Assembly: GCA_017854775.1 (NCBI GenBank)
Contig: JAFMHC010000012.1
Location: forward strand, 1 to 49,185
Reading direction: 5' to 3'
Source: Gammaproteobacteria bacterium
GTDB lineage: Bacteria; Pseudomonadota; Gammaproteobacteria; Arenicellales; Arenicellaceae
Length of the DNA stretch: 49,185 nt
Shown: positions 39,824 through 49,185 of the stretch, piece after piece
Numbering within the stretch: position 1 is the stretch's first letter
Layout of the letters: the number at the start of each line of letters is the position of its first letter
Notes under the pieces: generated by a model
The model's database searches: none
The model's input: only the letters and a program-made list of their open reading frames with translations
What the model was told of the DNA's origin: nothing
Made by a program: the position numbers and the translations under genes

Positions 39824-40399
39824 TTAATCTTTTGGTAGCGCCTTATAATAGTTGTAGGCCTCCCGCGAACCGTTGCCTGAGATCGGTATGTTAACAGTTT
39901 TATTATCGCTGCCAATTAACTTCATAGTTGCTGAACGCATACTCAAAAACGACTCTAAAAGGGCTTCGTCCAATGTTGCCTTAAAATAACAGCCGTCGGT
40001 ATAACAGTGACTTATGTTGATCGTCAGACGAGTCGAGTTATCAAATATAAGAACGGGTGAGCTTGCTAAGGGTATTCCCAAAGGCATAATAAAGACGGCT
40101 TCGGGCTTGGCACCTTGCGGATTTAGGTACAAGTCGAGTTGCAGCAGCGGCTCGTTGGTATCTTCGAAATCGACGCGTTGCGACAGGGTGCATTCGAGGC
40201 CTTGATGTTTGTCGGCATCACCAAACGAATCACAGGCTATAATCCAGGCACCGAAGGTGGCTTCATTGTGCGCGGTATCGGCTTTGGCGAATGAAATTGA
40301 GCAGCCTAAGAGTACGAGCGCGATGCTAGTTAACCGTTTTGCAAGACCCGTTTTTTCCTCAAATTGACACTTTATTACCCCTCTTATTTCCCTGTACAT
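39824..40399 (-). CDS. Invasion-associated locus B (IalB) family protein
   Basis: 191 aa; FGAWIIACDSFG...CTLSQRVDF, IFIMPLGIPLASSPVL-type core, GCYFKATLDEALL. Confidence 0.75.
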   Translation of the reverse strand: MYREIRGVIKCQFEEKTGLAKRLTSIALVLLGCSISFAKADTAHNEATFGAWIIACDSFGDADKHQGLECTLSQRVDFEDTNEPLLQLDLYLNPQGAKPEAVFIMPLGIPLASSPVLIFDNSTRLTINISHCYTDGCYFKATLDEALLESFLSMRSATMKLIGSDNKTVNIPISGNGSREAYNYYKALPKD

Positions 40400-40465
40400 C
40401 TTGCTCCGGTGTGTTTTGTGAGTATCATACTAAGCATCATCTTATAACGTTCAGAGCAAAAATTC

Positions 40466-41125
40466 ATGCTTCCCTATCAAGAACAATTTATTGAATTTGC
40501 GTTGAAAACGGGTGTACTACGGTTTGGTGAATTCACCTTGAAGTCAGGCCGCAGTAGTCCTTATTTTTTTAACACAGGCTTATTCAATAGTGGCGCGACC
40601 ATGTGTCAATTTAGCCGCTTTTTCGCTTGCAGTATCGAAAACTCCGATTTGAATTTTGATGTGCTTTTTGGCCCTGCTTATAAAGGCATCACGCTTGCCT
40701 GCGCGACGGCCATGGCATTGTCTGAGGCAACCGGCAAAGAAGTGCCGTTCGCGTTCAATCGAAAAGAGAAGAAAGATCACGGTGAAGGCGGCAACATAGT
40801 TGGTGCCGAGCTTAGCGGTGACGTCGCCATCATTGACGATGTTATTACCGCCGGCACCGCTGTTCGCGAGTCGTTTGAATTAATTACCGCGGCTGGTGCC
40901 AAACCATCAGCCGTGTTTCTGGCGCTGGATCGTCAAGAGCGGGGGCAAAAGGACGGTCAGCTAACTGACACATCGGCGATTCAGCAAGTAGAAGCCGATT
41001 TCGGTATTCCGGTTGTTGCCATTGCAACCCTGGCAGATTTGATTGAATACTTGAAACTACAGCCAGATCAAGAACAAAATTTAGAACACATGCGGGCTTA
41101 CCGCGAGCAATACGGTATTACCTAA
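40466..41125 (+). CDS. pyrE: Orotate phosphoribosyltransferase
   Basis: 219 aa; [65 protein letters not shown]. Confidence 0.96.
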   Translation: MLPYQEQFIEFALKTGVLRFGEFTLKSGRSSPYFFNTGLFNSGATMCQFSRFFACSIENSDLNFDVLFGPAYKGITLACATAMALSEATGKEVPFAFNRKEKKDHGEGGNIVGAELSGDVAIIDDVITAGTAVRESFELITAAGAKPSAVFLALDRQERGQKDGQLTDTSAIQQVEADFGIPVVAIATLADLIEYLKLQPDQEQNLEHMRAYREQYGIT

Positions 41126-41128
41126 GTT

Positions 41129-42367
41129 ATGAGTTCAGTGGCTCAAATTTACCTGGTCGGTGGGGCTGTGCGTGATCGATTGCTTGGCGTTGATGCTCCC
41201 GACCGAGATTGGGTGGTGGTTGGCTCCACGCCGCAAGCCATGGTTGATCAAGGTTATGAACCAGTCGGTAAAGATTTTCCGGTGTTCATCAACAAAACCA
41301 CGGGTGAAGAATATGCTTTGGCTAGAACCGAACGCAAAACCGCCAAAGGCTACCAAGGTTTTCAATTTAACGCGTCGTCTGAGATAACTCTGGAGCAAGA
41401 CCTAGAGCGTCGCGACCTTACTATCAATGCGATGGCAGAAGACCAGCATGGTACGCTTATTGATATGCATGGCGGCCAACAAGATTTAGCCGACGGCGTT
41501 ATACGCCATGTATCAGATGCTTTTCTAGAAGACCCAGTGCGTATCTTACGAGCGGCACGATTTGCCGCAAGGTTTGGTTTTACCATCGCCCCTGATACAT
41601 TGAAATTGATGAAAACTATGGTCAGTAATGGTGAGGTTGATGCCTTGGTGCCCGAGCGCGTGTGGGCGGAAATGAAGAAAGCGCTGATTACCGACTCACC
41701 GCAAGTTTTTTTTCAGGTGCTCAGAGACTGTGGTGCCCTTGAGCGAATTTTACCTGAGATTGAGCAGCTCTTTGGCATTCCGCAAACGGCAAAATATCAC
41801 CCCGAGATCGATACTGGTATTCATACCTTAATGGTCGTTGAGCAAGCGGCTCGTTTAACCGATGACCCTGTGGTGCGCTTCGCCGCGTTAGTGCATGATC
41901 TCGGCAAAGCAACAACACCAAGCGAAATATTACCCTCGCACCGAGGTCACGAGATCGGCGGATTGCCACTTATTAAGCAGCTGTGTGAACGGCTGCGGAT
42001 TCCGAAGAAGTATCAGTCATTGGCCTTGGCGGTATCGGAATATCATCTGCACATGCATAAAATGTTCGAGCTTAAAGCGAAAACGGTTCTCAAGATGTTG
42101 GAAAAGACTCGTAGTTTGATGGACGACCAGCGTGCGCAACAAGTGGCCTTGTGCTGTATAGCCGACGCCCGTGGCCGCACCGGCTTCGAAGATCGAGACT
42201 ATACACAGGCGGCCTTGTTCATAAAGTTTCAGCAGGCGGCTAAGAGTGTCAACGGCGGAGAAATTGCTAAACACCATACCGATGGTGCAAAAATTCAACA
42301 GGCTATTCACGATGCGCGACTAACGGAAATCAAGCGTGTACAAAAAAGTATTGAGCTAGACGCCTAG
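41129..42367 (+). CDS. cca: Multifunctional CCA tRNA nucleotidyltransferase
   Basis: 412 aa; IYLVGGAVRDRLLG, DRDWVVVGSTPQ, LERRDLTINAMA, HD-domain ALVHDLGKATTP. Confidence 0.96.
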   Translation: MSSVAQIYLVGGAVRDRLLGVDAPDRDWVVVGSTPQAMVDQGYEPVGKDFPVFINKTTGEEYALARTERKTAKGYQGFQFNASSEITLEQDLERRDLTINAMAEDQHGTLIDMHGGQQDLADGVIRHVSDAFLEDPVRILRAARFAARFGFTIAPDTLKLMKTMVSNGEVDALVPERVWAEMKKALITDSPQVFFQVLRDCGALERILPEIEQLFGIPQTAKYHPEIDTGIHTLMVVEQAARLTDDPVVRFAALVHDLGKATTPSEILPSHRGHEIGGLPLIKQLCERLRIPKKYQSLALAVSEYHLHMHKMFELKAKTVLKMLEKTRSLMDDQRAQQVALCCIADARGRTGFEDRDYTQAALFIKFQQAAKSVNGGEIAKHHTDGAKIQQAIHDARLTEIKRVQKSIELDA

Positions 42368-42413
42368 CTCAGTGCGCATTCTCCAATGCACATAATCCAA
42401 TACGACTATCATT

Positions 42414-43184
42414 ATGTTTAAAATTTTGCGTATAGTCGTTTTGTTATTCATTTTGGCATCGGTGTGGGGAACCTACCGAATGCAGCTATCGATAGCCGAA
42501 GACTGGAGTGGCGTGGTTACCATCAAAGTAATTCCGGTGATTGCCGATGACCATTTAAACACCGCAAAATTTGTTAGATCACTAAGGCCGAAAGACTTCG
42601 ATGAAGTTAGCCGATATCTAGTTCAAAGCGCTAAAGGTTACGGCCTAGAATTAAGCAATGTAATTCAAGTCGACTTAGAAGCACCGATTAACTCCGCACC
42701 ACCGAGTATTCCGCAGGCCGGAAATAGCCGATTAGATCTCATTATCTGGTCGCTGCGTTTACGTTGGTGGGCTTGGAACAATCAGTTAAGTGATCACCAA
42801 GATTATCATATTCGCCTGTTCATGCTCTATCAGAGCCCAGCCTCAGGCGTCTCGCTCAGCCACTCTACGGGGCTTAGAAACGGCTTGATTGGGCTGATTA
42901 ATGCACGTGCGTTGCGACCCAATAAGCGCTTTCATAACGTAGTATTAGTGCACGAACTGCTGCACATATTTGGCGCCACGGATAAGTACGATATTGCTAC
43001 AGGCAGACCAATTTATCCGCAGGGGTATGTGTTGCCAAATGCGAAACCTTATTGGCCCCAGCCGCATGCCGAGATTATGGGGCGAGCGCGCCAGATCAGT
43101 GCTGATAGCTTTGAGGTAGCCGAGCGCCTAAGTCAGACTAGATTGTCAGAGTTAACCGCTAGCGAGATTGGTTGGCTAAAGTGA
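42414..43184 (+). CDS. Predicted membrane-anchored metalloprotease-like protein
   Basis: 256 aa; N-terminal TM; VVLVHELLHIFGATDKYDIATG, HExxHxxG-type zinc motif. Confidence 0.6.
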   Translation: MFKILRIVVLLFILASVWGTYRMQLSIAEDWSGVVTIKVIPVIADDHLNTAKFVRSLRPKDFDEVSRYLVQSAKGYGLELSNVIQVDLEAPINSAPPSIPQAGNSRLDLIIWSLRLRWWAWNNQLSDHQDYHIRLFMLYQSPASGVSLSHSTGLRNGLIGLINARALRPNKRFHNVVLVHELLHIFGATDKYDIATGRPIYPQGYVLPNAKPYWPQPHAEIMGRARQISADSFEVAERLSQTRLSELTASEIGWLK

Positions 43185-43252
43185 GATTAAAAGGAAGATT
43201 AATCTAGCTCAAGCCGCAGCTTCTCTTATACGCGGGGGCTATCAAAAGCCAC

Positions 43253-44632
43253 TTATCGGCGTAAACACTGGCTGGTCCACGGTTTTGATGAAAAGGGTAA
43301 GTTAAAGGGCTGGCCCTCAAGCAGATTGCCTTTAGCAAAACCAGTGGTGTCCCTAATTCGATAGTTCCAGCAATAACGAGGTGATCCAGGCGGCCCATAG
43401 CTAACCTGATTATCAATGACGGTGGCATTTTTAACGTTGTTTAGCGCCAAAAAATAACCTTTTAATTTATTGCGCCGGATGTCGACATCACCCGCATCGT
43501 ACATATACATGCCGCATCCATTGCACACATTGTCATGCACGTAGGTAACGCTTGGGTTGGTGTCACGGTCGCCCGAGTATTGGATGTAGCCAAGCAAACC
43601 GTTAACCGAGCGGTCGTACATGGTAATGGTGTTATGTGCGATAACGTTATCGGTTCGCTCCCAAGTGACCAGCGGGCCATCTATGTATCGGTTGTCAAAG
43701 CCAGGCGTTCCCTGATCTAAAACATTGTCAATAATGAACACGTTCTTACCGCTGGTATTAACAATGTCACCGCCACGATTGTGATGAAAGCGATTTTTAC
43801 GGATCAATATGTCTTGATCGTTTCTCCCTGCCCCTTCTATGTCAATTCCAAATTGTGGTGATGTACCCCGTATATGGTGAATTTCGTTATTGGTAATGGC
43901 AATGCGTGTGCCGCCGACCACCGACACTCCTTGGCGCCGATTAGTGCGAATTTCATTTTTACGAATAGTTATGTCTTCGATTTCGGTAACTAGCAATAAG
44001 CCATCGCCAGTTAGCCGTTCGATCAACATATCCTCGACTAGCACTTTAGTGGTGTTGCCTTGTAGGCAAATGCCATGACCTTCATCGTGCGCAGTAGCAC
44101 CATCTCGAGCACGTGGTGTAAAGATATGGTCATCGCGGTCGCCCCGAATGGTACCACCACGAATTACTAAATTGGTCTTGCGGTTCACGGCGATAACGCA
44201 ATAGTTCCACTTGTCGTTAGCGGCCATCTCCAAGATTGTGCCAGAGCTCAGAATTAACTCGATATTACTTTCAAGTTCAATGCCCCGCTGATATATCGCG
44301 TTGCCAAATTTGCCGATTAGAAAGTGACCATTTGGGATCACAATACGATTGAAGTTTTGCTCAACAGCCCAGTCAATCGCTGCCTGTAAATTGTCAGTTG
44401 TTTTAACCGGGTTGCTGCGATTACTTGGAATGTCCCAGCGTGTCAGATCAATGATGTATTCGACCCTTTCGTCAAGCGCAGGTAGAGCCACTACGAAGTC
44501 GATAGGTCGTGGCAGCCTTTTGGCGCCCGATAAAATAGAGGGTAGTATATCGAGGATCGAACCGTCATCGGTTTGCGCGTAACTTGGTGAATGGCTAGCG
44601 AGAATGAAGACGGCCGCCATGAATGGCACCAT
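43253..44632 (-). CDS. Secreted right-handed parallel beta-helix protein
   Basis: Signal MVPFMAAVFILASHSPSYAQ at internal Met 44632 (track start 44770); repeated NxxVxxNxI / DIRRNKLKG / VIDNQ beta-helix rungs. Confidence 0.78.
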   Translation of the reverse strand: MVPFMAAVFILASHSPSYAQTDDGSILDILPSILSGAKRLPRPIDFVVALPALDERVEYIIDLTRWDIPSNRSNPVKTTDNLQAAIDWAVEQNFNRIVIPNGHFLIGKFGNAIYQRGIELESNIELILSSGTILEMAANDKWNYCVIAVNRKTNLVIRGGTIRGDRDDHIFTPRARDGATAHDEGHGICLQGNTTKVLVEDMLIERLTGDGLLLVTEIEDITIRKNEIRTNRRQGVSVVGGTRIAITNNEIHHIRGTSPQFGIDIEGAGRNDQDILIRKNRFHHNRGGDIVNTSGKNVFIIDNVLDQGTPGFDNRYIDGPLVTWERTDNVIAHNTITMYDRSVNGLLGYIQYSGDRDTNPSVTYVHDNVCNGCGMYMYDAGDVDIRRNKLKGYFLALNNVKNATVIDNQVSYGPPGSPRYCWNYRIRDTTGFAKGNLLEGQPFNLPFSSKPWTSQCLRR

Positions 44633-44882
44633 CAAATTATTTTTGCCTCGCACTCTTGGTAAACTTGCGCACAGAGTCTCGACAGACACTCTAAGCGCAG
44701 AAAAAACTTTCGATCGAAAAATGATAGTAGAAAGCACTGAGGAAAATGCCGTAAAGGTTAGGCTTCGCATGATAGGGAATCTTTTTAGCTAATATATCAT
44801 GGGCTTATATAGTATAGAGCCGATTTTTATCGAATAACTGTTAACTATATTTTTTAGTTTTTTAGAGCGTATGACCTACCCA

Positions 44883-46274
44883 CTAGTGCGGCTGAGCGCA
44901 GTCATAATCGTCAATTTGGCTGTTGAAGCACTGCATGAAATCAAATTTACCGTGCGATGAATCAATGCAACCCGCTTTAAATTTTGGCTGAGTTGAGCTG
45001 CCGAAACCTTTCTCAATATATTGTGTTTCAAATATAACTGATGAAATAAAGCCCTGCACATAGCAGCCGAACGCATCGTTGTGATTTCGAATAAAAGCCG
45101 TATCAGTTTTGATGAACTTCAGTGGATCGTACTTATCGACATCAAAATGATTGGTCTGTTTGCTCGGGTCGGTAATTCCACATTTATCTAAACTTTCCGA
45201 GCAGTTATCCATGACCCACTGTTTAGCGGTTTGATCGAACGATAAATACGCGGTACGAAATTGCTCGATATTCCCCGCAGTTGTTAGTGACAGTTGCCGC
45301 TCATCTAAAATTATATTCTTTCCTTTGATGTTACGTTTGAGCTTCTTTGGGCTTGAAGGCGATGAGACATTAGCATATTCGCCAAGTGGGAAAAAAACAC
45401 GCGTTGCAATATCACCACCACTACTTAGAATATGCATGAGTGGCGGTTGGGTCTCATCAAACACGCATCGTGCAGCGGCTTCTTTTAGCAGCACAACCTT
45501 ATTCGCTTCGATTGCCGGGTTTAGCAAAATCAAGGCATCGGCGAAGCGATTGATTTTCTTGCATGACCTTACTGTATCGCTAAACGAGGCGTTCGACGCC
45601 ACCAGATCATTGAGTAATACATCATGCAATGCGGAGAGCACAATAGCACCACCAAAGCTGTGCCCGATAATAACGTAACTATTTTTGTACAATTCTGACT
45701 TGTCTAATTCTGGTTCGCGACCTTGATCATGTGCTTGAACGACTAATATCTGGTGCAATTTAGCGAACACCTCGGTTGCACCACCAGAACCCACTTCTTC
45801 AGCTACAGACTTGCGCGCCCAGTAGGTAGTCTCTTTCAAGAAAGGGAGGGTGGTAAATGCGCCACGCCAGCCGAGGTAAAGGCCAATAACTTTGCGCTTA
45901 CCGACCACCGAGTTCTCAGCGGCTCGAGAAAGAAATTCGCGAAATTGGACTACGTTTGAATCATCATAGTCGGCGTTGTGCTTCCAGCCGTGCACGAATA
46001 CAAATACCGCCGCGCCTTCATCTGTCTCTGCTTGTTGTTTGATGTAACGTAATACGCGTTGGCTACTCGAGCGATCGTATAAGTTGCCACGCTCAGTGAA
46101 CTCGATAAAACCTAAATCATATTCCAAGTAGTGTTCAATCGCCGACTTGCTGCAATCAACTCCGCCCCATAAGCAGTTATTTTCGACAAACTCGGTGCGC
46201 AGCTGTTTGTTCGGAGTGCAGGCCGAAAGCGCGCAGATCAGAACAACTTTTCCAACAAATCGAACCAGACTCAA
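44883..46274 (-). CDS. Lipoprotein with alpha/beta hydrolase fold
   Basis: 463 aa; LICALSAC lipobox; VFVHGWKHNAD, VIIGHSFGGAIV nucleophile elbow. Confidence 0.75.
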   Translation of the reverse strand: MSLVRFVGKVVLICALSACTPNKQLRTEFVENNCLWGGVDCSKSAIEHYLEYDLGFIEFTERGNLYDRSSSQRVLRYIKQQAETDEGAAVFVFVHGWKHNADYDDSNVVQFREFLSRAAENSVVGKRKVIGLYLGWRGAFTTLPFLKETTYWARKSVAEEVGSGGATEVFAKLHQILVVQAHDQGREPELDKSELYKNSYVIIGHSFGGAIVLSALHDVLLNDLVASNASFSDTVRSCKKINRFADALILLNPAIEANKVVLLKEAAARCVFDETQPPLMHILSSGGDIATRVFFPLGEYANVSSPSSPKKLKRNIKGKNIILDERQLSLTTAGNIEQFRTAYLSFDQTAKQWVMDNCSESLDKCGITDPSKQTNHFDVDKYDPLKFIKTDTAFIRNHNDAFGCYVQGFISSVIFETQYIEKGFGSSTQPKFKAGCIDSSHGKFDFMQCFNSQIDDYDCAQPH

Positions 46275-47440
46275 TTGGGCAGGTTCTCACTCAAAAATTT
46301 GACCATATTACCGCCCATGATTTTACTAATTTGGGTCTCGGTAAAGCCCGCTTTAAGCATCTCATCGGTTAACGCAACCAGCTCACTAGTATCAAACCCA
46401 GCGGTGATAGAACCATCATAATCAGAGCCTAAGGACATATGATCCTCGCCGACTAATTCAAGACCATACTTCATTGCAGCGACTACGTCTTTAGGGCTAT
46501 CGCCACAAACCGCACCATCCCAATAACCCACCGCAATTAATCCGCCGTTGGCCGCGATTTGCTGCATCAAGCTATCAGCAATATTACGCGCCGTATCGCA
46601 ATGTCCCTTAAAGCCTGTATGACTGACCACTACCGGCTTGCTGTACAGAGTCAAGACCTCAGCGACGACCGCCTCGGAAGAATGTGACACATCTAATATT
46701 ATGTCCAGCGAGTCAATTTTATTAATCACTTGCCGTCCAAAATCGGTCAAACCCGCTTGGCTGACCCCATGTAAAGAAGCACCCAGCTTGTTATCAAAAA
46801 AGTGCTGTAAGCTCATCATCCGAAAGCCGGCATCAAACAAAGTTTGTACGTTAGCCAATTTTCCATCTAAAGCATGTGACCCCTCAGTACCCAGCAAGCC
46901 ACCGACCAAGGTAGTATTGCTAAGACGCTTAGTAATGAAATCAGCGAGATCCGTTTTTGATTTAATGATCATCAAGTCATCAGGGTTTTGCTCTTGAAAA
47001 CCATGCAGTCGATCAGCTTGATGCAAGGCACGCGCCGTTAGGCTACTCCAGGTAGCTGTCGGCCAAAGCTGAATAATCGCAAGCTTAGTAATGCTATCAG
47101 CGGCATCAGCCGAGTTCTGATCGTAATTTAAACCGCTTGGCGATTTGGTAACCGTGGTGAACATCTGCAAACTAACGTTGCCAGCCTGCAAACGCGGTAT
47201 ATCAACGTGGCCGTAATCGTAACGCTTACCCAAATCACGATTCCATAACAAACTATCTGAATGCCAATCTCCGATGGTCAGCCTAGCATGTAACTCCTTA
47301 GCCGCATCACTGACAACAAAAGGTGCATGAGGGGTAACCCCATTCAGCGATTTGTCGGTCATCCTAGGCGCAAAAGTAAAAAGCCCAATCAGCGCAAGTG
47401 CCATGACGAGAACAAAAATAATAAGGGCCTTCTTAATCAT
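46271..47440 (-). CDS. Membrane dipeptidase (renal dipeptidase, M19 family)
   Basis: 389 aa; IGDWHSDSLLWNRD, LGTEGSHALDG, LDVSHSSEAVV, VSHTGFKGHCDTARNI, GSDYDGSI; ATGA overlap with downstream hydrolase. Confidence 0.9.
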   Translation of the reverse strand: MIKKALIIFVLVMALALIGLFTFAPRMTDKSLNGVTPHAPFVVSDAAKELHARLTIGDWHSDSLLWNRDLGKRYDYGHVDIPRLQAGNVSLQMFTTVTKSPSGLNYDQNSADAADSITKLAIIQLWPTATWSSLTARALHQADRLHGFQEQNPDDLMIIKSKTDLADFITKRLSNTTLVGGLLGTEGSHALDGKLANVQTLFDAGFRMMSLQHFFDNKLGASLHGVSQAGLTDFGRQVINKIDSLDIILDVSHSSEAVVAEVLTLYSKPVVVSHTGFKGHCDTARNIADSLMQQIAANGGLIAVGYWDGAVCGDSPKDVVAAMKYGLELVGEDHMSLGSDYDGSITAGFDTSELVALTDEMLKAGFTETQISKIMGGNMVKFLSENLPN

Positions 47441-47816
47441 TATTGATACCTATTTTAGTGTTTGGTTTTATAACTTGAACTTTCTTCGTAGAATGCATGC
47501 GCCGCAACAATTAGGTGGGTCGTTTGCGTATCTGTAAAACTAAGGTTTTATACAGTATATCAAGCAAGCATGAAAAACGTCGCCCCCTTTCACGCCGCTG
47601 GCTGCGCGTTAGCATTCTAGCGCTTCAAAGAAAACGTAACAAAAATAACACTTTAAAAGAATTATTGAGAATACATACACGCACTGTTATTGTGGAAACA
47701 GAGCTGGCTCGCTTTGCCAGTCGACTAGAGAAGAAAAATAGGGAAAATTGGAATGAAAACAGAACCTTGCAGGTTGAACCTAGAATTTTACTCCGGTGGA
47801 AACCGAGCTTGCGCAG

Positions 47817-47832
47817 TAATAAGCTGTTATGG
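47817..47832 (+). other. Inner boundary of right cassette array (TAATAAGCTGTTATGG)
   Basis: GTTATGG core site at 47826; TAATAAGCTGTTA is identical to the minus-strand sequence at 696-708 at the left array boundary. Confidence 0.5.
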
Positions 47833-48105
47833 TTATTCAAAAGTAATCAGGCTGGCGTAAACGAAATCAAGATACTAATTATGCTGTCGGTTGGTCGTTA
47901 AAAACGTGCCAATTAGCAACGAAATAGCAGTAGCATTTTTTTGAAGTAACGTACTCGGCTAGTTAAAGACAACTAGTACTTTGCGGTTTAGTTCGGCAGC
48001 GACAACACCGAGAATTGTGGCTACTAAGGAAACCCTCAATTGGGTTGCTTCAAGTTAAAGCGGGTTGTGGCATACTAATCGAATGCAACAAATGAAAAAC
48101 ATAAC
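47830..48105 (+). repeat. ORF-less repeated cassette body, copy 1 (most diverged)
   Basis: Starts GGTTATTCAAAAGTAATCAG, ends ...GTTGTGGCATACTAATCG...AAAAACATAAC; homologous to copies 2 and 3. Confidence 0.85.
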
Positions 48106-48180
48106 AAGAGCCAAAACTAGCGCACACTGCGTGTGCTCGGACGGCGATAAAGCGCGCCGCCCGTTTGTCGGGCGTTATGG
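48099..48180 (+). repeat. attC-like site
   Basis: ACATAAC...CACACTGCGTGTGCTCGGACGGCGATAAAGCGCGCCGCCCGTTTGTCGGGC-GTTATGG. Confidence 0.8.
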
Positions 48181-48453
48181 TTATTCAAAACTAATCAGCC
48201 AGGTGTAGTCTCAATCGAGATACTAATTATTCTGTTGGTTGGTCGCTAACAAATAAGCGAACCAGCAACGAAATAGCGACGGGTTTTTTTGAAATAGCGT
48301 GTTCGACTAGTAAATAACCAACTCGTATTTTGTGGTTTAGGTCGGCAACGCCAACACATAGAATTGTGGCTACCACGTAAAGCCCAATAGGGTTGCTTCA
48401 AGTTAAATCAGGTTGTGGCATACTTAATTAATGAACCAAAAGAAAAACATAAC
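48179..48453 (+). repeat. ORF-less repeated cassette body, copy 2
   Basis: GGTTATTCAAAACTAATCAGCCAGG...ATACTTAATTAATGAACCAAAAGAAAAACATAAC. Confidence 0.9.
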
Positions 48454-48528
48454 AAGAGCCAAAACTAGCGCACACTGCGTGTGCTCGGACGGCGATAAAG
48501 CGCGCCGCCCGTTTGTCGGGCGTTAGTT
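48447..48528 (+). repeat. attC-like site, identical to 48099-48180 through the GTTA core
   Basis: ACATAACAAGAGCC...GTTTGTCGGGCGTTAGTT. Confidence 0.8.
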
Positions 48529-48781
48529 TGATTTTTTATTTCTTGGTGTTGATTATGAACTTCGTAGTTAGCATCAAAGAAGGCTTTACAGGTTAACTTG
48601 GTATCGGGCTACCAACCTTACTGGTTCGTGGCAAAGGATCTCGTGTGGGCTCGACCACTTAGATCAGGTTTCCTTGTTAAACAAATAGGCTTCGGGTTAT
48701 TCTGCGGCAACAACATAAGGAAGTGGTTTAGTTCAACGCACTTCGTAGAAAGTTAAAGGGTTATTCAAGTTTTGAGTTACA

Positions 48782-48860
48782 AACTAACAAGTTCAAAAAC
48801 TATCATTCGCTGCGCTCATTCGGACGCGCTATTCGCGCGCCCGTTTTAAAGGCGTTATGG
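48782..48860 (+). repeat. attC-like site of a different, short ORF-poor cassette (48523-48859)
   Basis: CTAACAAGTTCAAAAACTATCATTCGCTGCGCTCATTCGGACGCGCTATTCGCGCGCCCGTTTTAAAGGCGTTATGG. Confidence 0.8.
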
Positions 48861-49133
48861 TTATTCAAAACTAATCAGTCTGGTTTAGTCTCAATCGAAA
48901 TACTAATTATTCTGTTGGTTGGTCGTTAACAAATAAGTCAATCAGCAGCGAAATAGCGACCGTATTTTTTTGAAGTAGCGTACTCGGCTAATTAAAGCCA
49001 ACTCGCATTTTGTGGTTTAGGTCGGCAACGACAGCACATAGAATTGTGGCTACCAAGTAAACCCCAACTGGGTTACTTCAAGTTAAATCAGGTTGTGGCA
49101 TACTTAATTAATGAACCAAAAGAAAAACATAAC
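48859..49133 (+). repeat. ORF-less repeated cassette body, copy 3
   Basis: GGTTATTCAAAACTAATCAGTCTGG...ATACTTAATTAATGAACCAAAAGAAAAACATAAC. Confidence 0.9.
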
Positions 49134-49181
49134 GAATAAGGATAAGTCGTGCGCAGCCACGACTTTATCCAATTGTTGAAC
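49127..49181 (+). repeat. attC-like site of distinct, short architecture
   Basis: ACATAACGAATAAGGATAAGTCGTGCGCAGCCACGACTTTATCCAATTGTTGAAC: imperfect palindrome with bulges; GTTGAAC fits GTTRRRY. Confidence 0.65.
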
Positions 49182-49185
49182 AAGC

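Noticed and set aside
47515-47901. 128-aa ORF at the inner edge of the right array
   Set aside because: Basic, low-complexity translation without a recognisable domain, and it reads into the first repeated cassette body; treated as chance ORF.
48099-49181. CRISPR array interpretation of the regularly spaced right-end repeats
   Set aside because: Inter-repeat segments are ~280-350 bp and themselves repeated, and the repeats are palindromic with GTTA/TAAC ends, which fits attC sites and not CRISPR repeats/spacers.

Overview
The window looks like ~46 kb of ordinary marine-type gammaproteobacterial chromosome. It carries housekeeping genes (pyrF, hemB, mtgA, a GspE/PilB-type ATPase, mscL, priA, selO, xthA, pyrE, cca) plus transporters, regulators and envelope proteins. 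At both ends there are integron-type cassette arrays (attC-like imperfect palindromes) with no integrase in view. The left array is on the minus strand and runs off the left edge; the right array is on the plus strand and runs off the right edge. The attC sites at the two ends share an almost identical core (GGACGGCGATAAA[A/G]CGCGCCGCCC). The right array contains a repeated (3x) cassette with no ORF and with conserved hairpins, a candidate structured RNA or terminator cassette. Other points worth a second look: a Rieske-fold protein in which every [2Fe-2S] ligand position is replaced (16374-16865); two convergent gene junctions where the last codons of one gene, stop included, are tandemly reiterated (16871-16983 and 33571-33645); a MITE-like hairpin with a 6-bp flanking duplication (18053-18157); an AT-rich DnaA-box-like region upstream of priA; and a cyclase/PBP-like/porin/SCO operon. 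All calls come from reading the sequence and the supplied ORF translations; no database search was run.
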